Part shown: positions 55,126 through 64,000 of the stretch, piece after piece | Layout: each line of letters opens with the position of its first letter | Numbering within the stretch: the first letter of the stretch is position 1 | Source of the DNA: Morella rubra | Taxonomy: Eukaryota > Streptophyta > Magnoliopsida > Fagales > Myricaceae | Length of the DNA: 64,000 nucleotides | Assembly (NCBI GenBank): GCA_003952965.2 | Contig: CM025856.1 | Coordinates: 6,426,965 to 6,490,964 of the forward strand | Reading direction: 5' to 3' | Notes under the pieces: model-generated | The model's database searches: none | What the model saw: the letters and a program-made list of their open reading frames with translations, nothing else | Told to the model about the DNA's origin: nothing | Position numbers and translations under genes: made by a program

Positions 55126-55662
55126 TTAAAGCATATGATAATTCTAAACTACTTAGATTTAGTCAATAAAAATACAATTACCATAACAATCATAGATATA
55201 ACTTTCATAACATTATTTCTAATATAACAACTTCAATTTTCATAAAACTCCTTTTAATTCCATATTTTATTAAGTAGGTCTCCTAAAATTTTTTTTAAAC
55301 ACGTGACAAAATAAAATTATGTATTAAAAGGAATAAAATAATATATAAAATAATTATTAACATTAAATAACATATAATTTTATTTTTTTTTCACTATACC
55401 TATAGCAGCATTTTTTTCAAAAACGCTGCTATAGGTATAAATATACCCCGTGTATAACAATCTCTAGTGGCGCAAAGACCGTCCTAAGATTGCCTTATAG
55501 TCGCGTTTAAAACCCCCTACAGGAGTAATATCGGCCTCAGAGACCGCTGCACATGACCCCGCTATAGGGTTTTAGTCGCTTTAAAGTAAAACCCCCGGAT
55601 AGGTCTATAGCGGTCTTTTACGACGCCTCTAAAAAACCGCTGCATAGACTGTTTTTTTGTGT

Positions 55663-56850
55663 ATGCTAAAACCAAGCATTCTCATTTCATATTTATATAA
55701 TTCTTCCCCACGGAAATGAAGAAAAAAAAAACAGAAAATCATTAGTACAATATCTAGGCAGGTTCTTATATATTCTTTTTGAATTTTGCGCAGTAATTTC
55801 ATTCCCATTGTCATTATTACACACGAACGCAGAATATCTTTTCCCTTTTTTTTTTTTTTTATTTGGCATGCAGAAAACTGTAACTGGATAAAAGAGGCCG
55901 CATAAATATATTGATTTGAGATTTGTATTATTTTAATTTTTTAAATGAATAGCATAACATGAATTTTGTGCTTTCTAATAAGGAGTTTAACGAAAAGAAA
56001 TTAAACCCCTAAACCATGATAACCTATTCAGAATTTATGTTTTTAGTTTTTTAGAATAAATGCATTTTTCACCCATCAACTATATGCATCTTAAAACAAA
56101 CAATGTGATACGTTGCATCCTTCAGTACCAATTTAGAATTTTGAACCCTCCATCTAATTTTTTTGTTAAATAGACTAAAATGATAGTAATGCCCTTGACA
56201 CATTTGCATATGTTCATATCCGATGAGAGTATTGTTATCAATTCTACAAGCCATCGAGGACATTATTGCCATTTTGCTTGATTTTGATTTTCATGTGATC
56301 TTAGGTCATGTATGGCAAGTATCTGATGCTTTGCTTAGCAGAAATTTTTGCCGCTTTCTTGACCTGATTTGTGTATCGATTCTTAGTTTAATTGTTTGCA
56401 TCGTAGAATTGTATTGTGCATGCGAAAAAAATATTGGTTAAAAGCTATGTGCAAATTAAAGATGTGAATGTAGAATGAAGGTTTTATTTCTGTTAGAGCT
56501 AGTTTTGAACTTAAATGACCAGTGCTTATTGAAATTCCGAAGTCTACCAATTTTTGTCGTGTGAGACTGAAAAGGTGACATTAGTGTTGTCTATCAGAAA
56601 ATGAGAGTTTTTTTTTTTTTGCTAACACAATTTTAAATGGATGAGGTGGTTATATCCTAACCTTTTATTTGAAAGAGAGGGCTTTGATTAAAAGAATCGG
56701 AACATCTCCCTAGACATTGGATAGGATCCTACGCAAACATGAACAAACAGTAATTTCCACGCAGACATTAACAAACAGTAATTTCCCCATTCCTCTGTGC
56801 TCCCTTCCGGGCTTTATGGCTGTAAATTTGTGATGCTCTTGCCATCTCAA
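55663..56850. other. AT-rich intergenic DNA, no gene
   Basis: Homopolymer T runs at about 55847 and 56610. ORFs up to 72 codons lack domains. Confidence 0.55.
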
Positions 56851-57460
56851 TACTGTAGATGACACGGCCTGAACTGACCCAAGTCAAAATCGTCTACTGT
56901 GCACTTTGGTGGAATAGCTTCTTTTTTTGTAAAAGCAAACATTATATAGAATATGATTGGAAGCGGATTATTCAAGCAGGGGAAATGATACTGGTATTAT
57001 TATCAAATCATAGGGGTGCCTCATGGCTTTTGGGTTGGTATCAGCTTTCTTGGGTGATGTGTTTGACAAGACAAAAGAAAAGTCCAAAGGGCGATGAAAT
57101 TATTTCTAAGGAAAAACAAAAATTGTCCTCTCACTGAACGTCGCAGAAGTAACCACTTCTGCTGACGCTGTGCCTCAGATCCCGTTCTTATCTGCATCTT
57201 TTCACAGCCTGAGCTCTGAAGTCTGAACCCAATTGGAATGACATGAAAACCCATGCAACTGATCTCCCATGCCAGATGGTCTACCTTCTCTTCCTTTCTG
57301 GAGTCTTTAAACAGGCTTTTCCTTTTCAAATCAAGAGCGTATTCTATCATCTTCTTCTTAATTTGGAAGTACGAAAATCTCGAAGAAACTCACTAACACA
57401 AAAAGGGTAAATCTTGGTAACTGGATTCTCTAAATTTGCAGTGCAATGACTACCAAACTC
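56851..57460 (-). other. Region with an unrecognised leftward ORF
   Basis: A 109-codon minus-strand frame at 57021-57350 starts MIEYALDLKRKSLFKDSRKE and is rich in charged residues at its start, with a less protein-like end. It may be an exon or 3' part of the transcription unit beginning near 58.5 kb, but I see no splice evidence. Confidence 0.25.
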
Positions 57461-57951
57461 ACTAAATTCTCTAGATCTACAGTGCAAGGACTGCCCATAT
57501 ATCAACCTACTATGGGGAACATTTGATCAACAAATCACATGCAATTTTTGAGACTCCGTCTCTATTGAATTTCATTGAGAGAAAAAAACAATATAGAAGC
57601 CTAACAGATCCCAAAATACTACTGCGATCAGAAGAAACAATTTACTATTCGATGCTCAGGGTTAGCTTATTTACCCAAAACCAGCTATACCAAACCTCAT
57701 CAATATATGAAACAAACAGATGGAAACATACATATAACAAAATAGAGTATCTCTTGCTATACATTTCTAGCGAAAAGGAAGGCAAGAAGGGGGGAAAAAA
57801 TGAGAAAGCAATATTGGTAATAATATTTATGAGGATACAACAAAGGAAACCAACCTCTCACTGAGGACAAGCAGTATTAAATGTGGTCTCAAACAGGAAC
57901 CATAAAGATGACAGTAAGTGAAATTTGCCTTACATATACTCTAGCATCTTT
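57461..57951. other. Non-coding spacer
   Basis: AT-rich, no gene; a 113-codon plus-strand frame at 57523-57864 has no recognisable feature. Confidence 0.4.
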
Positions 57952-58161
57952 TCACGGAACTGGATTACGATTCTTCATGCTTCCTAGTGATATTGGGGTT
58001 TGGGCCGCTGGGAACTTCGTGAGCATCAGCTCCAAACTCCTTTTAGTGGAACTTGTGGGGGAAGTATGCCTCTTTCCGATTGCTTCGGGTGCAAGCTTGT
58101 AGTAGTAGATGCAGGATCTGAAGGATCCAAGAGAAGCCTTTTGACGCACTGAAGAAGCCAT
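57952..58161 (-). CDS. Candidate small gene, 69 residues, unrecognised
   Basis: A minus-strand ORF starting MASSVRQKASLGSFRSC and ending SMKNRNPVP. The start at 58161 has a favourable plant context (CCATGGCT). The same frame is open upstream to 58320, but the inner ATG is better. The protein is basic, Ser-rich and lacks a signal peptide or membrane helix. Upstream is a long CT-rich leader and a TATA-like TATATAC at about 58508-58515. These together look like a genuine expressed locus, but I recognise no family and coding is unproved. Confidence 0.4.
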   Translation of the reverse strand: MASSVRQKASLGSFRSCIYYYKLAPEAIGKRHTSPTSSTKRSLELMLTKFPAAQTPISLGSMKNRNPVP

Positions 58162-58329
58162 GGACGGGTTATGTGTTGGATAAATTAATAAGCAGAAGGG
58201 AAAATGAAGAGAATGGCGAGAAGATAAAAGGGTGTGATTTAGTGTGGATTTCGGAGATTGATATGATGTTTTAGGCACTGCCATGCAATTTGAAAAATTA
58301 ACCACCCCCCAAGATCCCACAAGGGTTCA

Positions 58330-58516
58330 AAATCCATGAACCAGCACCAAGGCTAAGAAGAGAAGCAAACTGACAAAGCGAAAAGAGAGGGAGACAGAAG
58401 GAAAGAGAAAGAGAGAGGAGCAGAAGCTTCAGCAAAAGTGAATGGAAAGGAGGTTTTGAAATTCGATACACATTTGTCTGAGAACCAAGAACCAACTTAG
58501 CATGAAAGTATATATG
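58330..58516 (-). promoter_or_regulatory. Possible promoter and pyrimidine-rich leader
   Basis: On the minus strand a TATATAC word near 58510 is followed 60-150 bp later by a CTCTCTCTTTCTC stretch (58380-58425), typical of plant 5' leaders. It precedes the ATG at 58161. Confidence 0.35.
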
Positions 58517-60430
58517 AAAGCCTGAAAGGTGATGGAATGGGTGGGTAAATTTACTACAAAGACCATGTCAGGGTTACCGTTATATATTATAAGAAACAGG
58601 ATTCTTTTTTATGGTTGTTTATCATGACCAAAATGCCCTGCTTTCTGAGAAATTTTGTTCCTTGTAATACACACGAATCAATTACTGCATGTTAGACCTA
58701 TATATTATTGATTATACGCTGCAATTGTTTGGTTCTTTATTCTTTCAACCGTTAGTTTGGTAGTTTGTAATATGTGGAAATCATTGTAGGAGTGTTCATC
58801 GACTTAGTCGAAGTAAAAAAAGACAATATCTGACTCCGACTTCGATTAAGTGCAAATCAACTCAACTTCGATAAGTTTTGGAGTCGGTCCGTCCGGGCAT
58901 ACGTAGTCCATAGTTTTTGTTGGATCACCAACCCAAATAATAATTTTTTTCTTAACAGATTTAAAGCTTTTTTTTTTGGTCTTTAGGATAAACACTGTGT
59001 CATTTAAAGGAGACAAATATAATTTTTTAAAGGTAAGTCGGAGTCAACTCTATGGACTCAAATCTGATTCTGACTTAAGTTGAAATTTTTTAAACTCTGA
59101 CTCCAACCAACCAGACTATATTGGTTAAAGTCGAGTTGGAGCATTTTGCACAGCCCTTAACCATTGTTGTTGAAGAATAAATTGCATACAATTGAAAGTA
59201 TGTCTATAGCTACGTACCGTAATATGCTTGTAGTCAATGTTGCATACATCGTAGTTATTATTGTGTTTCAAAGAAATCCGGTTTGCCTGCAAGTCACCGG
59301 ATCAATGTTGCAATATCGTAGTTAAGACAAATCTCTAGCTAATTAAGAACCGTATTATGAGTTTCATTGTTAACTAACATTATGTGTCAATATTATCTCA
59401 CGCATTTTGATTCTCCGGTGTTATTAATTAAAGATCGCTAATCAGATTAAGCCAATAACCTAAAATTAAGCTGCATTAAACCAGGACAATACAGTCATCT
59501 TGTTAAACACTAATGCGCCATACAACAAAGGGCCAATCTTGTAAATAATCAAATACTAAAGAATCTCGAAAGGAAAAGCCAATAGCACCAAATAGAAAGA
59601 CGGAGGAGGTGGTGGAATAAGGTTTGGGTGGCCTTTTCTTGCTTGGCCGGTTGCCAAGAAATCTTTCTTTGACTTGAGTACCCTATGTGAGTTAAAAATA
59701 GTGATTTTGTTCTTTGCTTACTTTCCTTTATGACAAATTGGGTTCTCACACCCCTTCTTTCGGTGCGTGATCTACACGCGCGCCTACAATAATTAATCTA
59801 GCGATTCGTGAGCTTTTCATATTTTTCAATAGTAATTGGCATAAAGCAAGAAATTTTATTTAATAAAAATGCAATAATTAAATTGATAAAATCCAGATTG
59901 GGATTAATGTACTAAAACAAATAATTTGTGGGAAAAACTTTGGAAAATCTAAAACTTTAGGGATTGACATAATTGACAACATGCTTAGAGAAACTTGTTA
60001 ATTAAGCAAGCTAAACAAAATGGTAAATTGGTTGGAATGTAAGAATTGCTACCTCTTTTTATTACATGTCCCGCAGGCCCCTCAAAATGTACCAAAAAAA
60101 GTTGTGTTTTCAGTGATTGTTTTAATTTTTTTTTAATACTTTATGCATTTTGACTCTCCCGAGGTGGGATATTATACAATTGGTCCTAATTGCATATAAG
60201 AGAGAGAGGTCCACAACTTTCACAAATTGCAAAGTATGTCTTTTGAAAGGGAGAACCAAAGTCCATAGCTAGGTGGCTTTTAAATTATACTTCGTTCCAA
60301 GGAAAAGACAGAAAGAAACAAATCCACAAAGATCAAATCAGATCAGATCAGCTAATCAAATAGACATTTTGCAGTGGGTGGATTGCACGGAGAGGAAGAG
60401 GGTGTGAGGAAAGCGCTTGAAGGGGAGAGT
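58517..60430. other. Intergenic DNA, no gene seen
   Basis: AT-rich with T-runs. Short stretches such as AGTCGGAGTC (58860-59120) are repeated locally (GACTCCGAC, GGAGTCGG) and give it a repeat-like look. No ORF with a recognisable domain. Confidence 0.5.
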
Positions 60431-63400
60431 GGGTCTACCGGATTTTGGTTTCAGGGCAAAGAAAATTTGTAAAAAAGCACACGGAAAGCAAAGCATCGTA
60501 TACTTTTATCATGCAGATTGCAGACGCTGCAATAGCTGCTCCATGGCGTGAAAGAGGCCAAAGACATGTATATGTCCCCATGATGGCTGATGCATGGGTC
60601 CCCACTGCCTCGGCAACCATGTTCAAACTTCAAAGAGAGGGATGGTAATTGGTACGTACGTACGTTAAGGCCATTTTTGTAAATTCCTCCCTCCATCTTC
60701 TACCTCTTTCGACCCTGTTCCCTTTTGTTAATATCATTGTTGTTTCTGTATATGCATGGGCCCGAACAATAGTACCCTGAAATTATTTTTTGTTTTTCTA
60801 GGCCAGCCCTTGGTCACTTAATGAGTGGCTTATCATCCTGCTTTGCACCCATTAAGAATCATGATCCTACTATTAAATATGGCTGATCAAATTTACAAAA
60901 ATTATGTAAAAAGATAAAAATTAAAGACGTGAATCATAATTAGCGATGATTAATCAACTACTTGATGGTTGTGCACAAAAAAAAAAAAAAGAGTCGTACG
61001 TCCATGAATTCCATCTCCAAGATCAAATGAAGAAACGACATGATTAAACAGAAAATGATACCCAATTGGAAGTTATTCATCCTTTCCTGGCCACTAAACA
61101 ACACCTAGCTATTACGTGTATATCTTCTTTCTGGGGAAAAATAAGTGAATTACTTTTTCTTTTCAACAAAATAGGTGAGCTTTACTTGTACGAAGCACGG
61201 AATAGACACAAATAATGGAAGAAATATTGTAGTGTAAGTTAAAGAAGCTCAATTCAGTAGGCAAGACTAAAGCCACTTTTAGATAGACACACATGGCACC
61301 AACTAGGCTAGCTAAAAGAGTGATTAGACCATCTTGATATAACTTCCCATCGACCTTCATATTAAGGGAATAATTAGTTAAGGGATTGCATGATATTATT
61401 GCTTCATTTAGTGCAATTAAATCCTTTTTTCTTTTTGGTGTCATTAATGTAATTTCATTTCAATATGGATCACTTCTTATGTCATGCTTTCATAACAATA
61501 TTTTAAAAGTAGAAAGTATCAAAACTAAACCCATCCTGCGTAGGCTGCTGCTTCCACCTCTAAGAAACCCATGCTCCCATGTGCTGTAGCCTGTAGATTT
61601 GGTGCTGTAAGTCAAATTGGGAGTGGACCTGGACAACTTTGTTTAGTTGGGAACCAATTAATCACGCACGATATCAACGCCTTCCAAAACAAGACAATTA
61701 TTCGTGGTCGGTTAATGCTCTCTTTAATTTAATTCTTCTACATACAGCACGTAGCGCAAACCCAAACCACGTTCTACCAAATGTCAACAAATGAGCTAAG
61801 CTAGTTCTGGCTGTCATGTCTTCTTAGCATATTGTGTCTAAGGTCTATAAATTTAATTATTTAACTCGTAGAGCACGATCGAGAATTATTTGAGGACGTT
61901 GCTCGAATAATAATTGCAAGCAATATGCAGAACTAGGTTTTTTAATACGTATGGATATGGGCACATATAACAAAACTGTAAGATAAAACTGCCCGCAACC
62001 TGAACCAAAACATGATTTATATATAACTGTTACAAAACAATTTGTCTTGACCACCCCTGACAAATATTAATAAACATAAAACAAAAAAGTCAAAAAATCG
62101 GCTACAACTATGCTCTGATTTGAATGCACAATAATACATGACATGGTTTGCAATTGCTAAAAGAGCCGTTCCTTGGGTTCTAACTTAAAGTAAGTCGCGC
62201 TATAAGGCAAAAATCCGGAGCAAAGCCCCTACAGTATAGTCTAGTTTCCCATAGACAGAGGTCAGAAATTAGAGATACAAACTATATCGCAATGCATATG
62301 CAGGGATGCTAGATCATGCATGGGATATTCCTGTTTGTGAGATACATAGGCATGGGCCCAGATATTAATAACATGGCGAACCAAGAATCATGGCCTGCAT
62401 GTCTTCTTACCTTCACAAATCGCTCATATCCAGAAGTAATTTTGTGCAGCATCAATGGGGGAAAAGGAAATATATCAAAGTTAAATTAGCTGGTTGCAAA
62501 GGAAATCACCAAAAAAAAACCGCACTATCAAAATAAGCCACTTCCAATCCTCGCCATTGGTCATATATTCTTTCCCCACTTAATATGACAGACCAGAGAC
62601 GCAGCAAAGAAATCCGTCTGCATATTCTAGTGGTAAGTAACATGCTTCGACAAGATGATATATTCCCTTCAATCCGTCTAATCGCTGGGCCCAAGAAATC
62701 ATCAGTGATAGTAAAATTTGAACCCACTGAATTTAGAATCTGTGGAATTACTACGTACGATTAATGAAAAGAAATTACATCGTTACTTTCCTTTATATAG
62801 TATATATTTGTTACTCAGCTGATCAATAGATATGCCGCCATACGTGTCTGAAAGAGGCCAACGCTATGTCGAATATATATTGCTCAAGTACAGAACTTTT
62901 AACCTAATAATATATTATATATGTTCACTATGTTCCACTCATAGCTAATAATATACCACCTCATCAATCCCCTAGAAAACAATACAACTTGTTTTCAATT
63001 AATTCGGAAATAATTAACGACAGCCTTACATAATGTGCACATCGATCGAATGGAAACAACATAACATCAACTTGCTTTTCATACCTGAATGATATCAGTC
63101 AGTCGTATATTCCTAAGAGTTTCCTAATTACACGACAAGTTTACCTGAATTGGCAATGAGTAGTACATTGTTAGGCCCGGAGATCATCTGCACTAATCAG
63201 TTCTTGTATGTCTAGGTGTTTTAAATTATTTTTCCTAGAAGCTTGTTTCTTCAACAATGCTCCTACTAGCTAGGGTTTTGTTTGCGATTAAGCAGGTTTT
63301 GCTAATTTTAACTCATGATGTCGCATCTTTCAAATCCATGCTATGCTCTCGCAACCCTACTTGCATATATAGGTTCCCCTAGACTTAAGCAATAATATTA

Positions 63401-64000
63401 GCCTTTATATGTAGGACGAGAGAAAGCTAATCGGGTTATCTAATCATTCATATGGCCATCCGGAACAGATTAGACATATTGGGTCATCTCCGATATGTTA
63501 GAACAGCAACCCTCCCGATCGTGCTGCAGTCAGTATTCCAGACGTGTCCGAATTGATTCAATATTGAACCCACCCGCCTATGCTGAATTATATCATTGAG
63601 CATAATCCAACCCCATAAGTAGGTACTTATCTTCTGTCCAAAAAGTAAAGTTCCCCTTTGCTTGAAAACCAGTACGTAACATAATGGATAACTGTCAATG
63701 AAATAGACGTAATATATATCAAAACTCTAACGAATATTGACTCCATATATAATTATTTATAAATCATATTTATTATGAACCCGGAAGGTTCTAATTTGCT
63801 CCACCTTTCTTACTGTGAAGTCGTTATCAAGCGCTTCCAGACTTACGTCGTTTGATTGACAATGAGTCATCATACTCTTAATATTCAATAAACCGGGTTC
63901 AAAGTTGTAATTTATTAAACTACTACTTAACATGTTACATGATTAAGTGTCCCCAAAATATTTTTGGGAAAAAAAATATATTTTTTCATTACCGAATTAA
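60431..64000. other. Intergenic DNA, no gene seen
   Basis: Minor ORFs at 60435-60696 overlap on both strands, with no family signature. A (GTAC)3-type microsatellite lies at 60652-60664 and an A15 run at 60978-60992. The last 2 kb are AT-rich without ORFs beyond 73 codons. Confidence 0.5.

Larger units (their letters stand above)
52411..55662 (+). mobile_element. CACTA relative carrying a host-gene fragment (Pack-CACTA type)
   Basis: It begins CACTACAAAAAAAACCGACC at 52411 and ends about 55662 in GACTGTTTTTTTGTG, a damaged terminus. Both ends carry dense subterminal repeats (CTATAGCAGCGGTC, ACCGCTGCTATAG) to about 52760 and from about 55390. No transposase is present. Inside is a leftward gene fragment (53081-54197) and an unrelated insertion (about 54655-55120). 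CAT precedes the left end and TAT follows the right; CACTA target duplications are 3 bp, so the match is imperfect. Confidence 0.75.

Noticed and set aside
55663..64000. tRNA or known plant microRNA genes
   Set aside because: I looked for tRNA T-loop words and a set of common mature microRNA sequences and saw none; without folding or a covariance search I cannot exclude others.

Overview
The window is nuclear DNA of a flowering plant, probably a dicot and possibly woody (low confidence on the lineage). It carries Ty1/copia retrotransposons primed by initiator Met tRNA, CACTA transposons with CACTACAAAAA termini, plant-type LINE remains and LRR remnants of a CC-NBS-LRR resistance gene. Almost everything up to about 55.7 kb is transposon-derived. 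I see no intact conserved host gene; the best candidate is a small leftward locus near 58 kb.

Layout. 1.0-1.7 kb: decayed leftward LTR-element leader with a primer binding site. 2.24-10.95 kb: a LINE RNase H region cut in two by a leftward copia composite (LTR - internal - LTR - internal - LTR) that holds a 3.6 kb tandem duplication. 11.5-13.7 kb: leftward LRR part of a broken NBS-LRR gene. 15.06-21.05 kb: rightward copia element whose gag zinc knuckle is interrupted by a leftward gag-only copia element and whose pol has lost the integrase-to-RNase H core. 21.05-25.02 kb: TNT1/Tork-like copia element without a 5' end but with a complete 3' LTR. 25.2-25.5 kb: DUF4283 fragment. 25.73-27.39 kb: solo LTR with a perfect 5-bp target duplication. 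27.43-30.51 kb: CACTA element cut by a 108-N gap.

After the gap the order repeats. 30.6-43.9 kb is a second copy of about 18.2-30.5 kb, offset by about 12.8 kb. Because the repeated part ends exactly at the gap on one side and begins exactly at it on the other, unmerged overlapping contig ends or haplotypes explain it at least as well as a real tandem duplication. Two long blocks (30.6-32.8 and 43.9-50.7 kb) look like noisy versions of well-formed sister copies and may be unpolished assembly.

50.7-52.3 kb is the right end of a third CACTA copy. 52.41-55.66 kb is a fourth CACTA relative that carries a leftward three-exon host-gene fragment with consistent splice sites and reading phase, which I consider the most interesting object here. 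55.7-64 kb is AT-rich intergenic DNA with one candidate small gene.

No genes act together as a pathway. The biology is nested transposition, unequal recombination (solo LTR, shared-LTR tandem), deletion derivatives and gene capture by CACTA elements.
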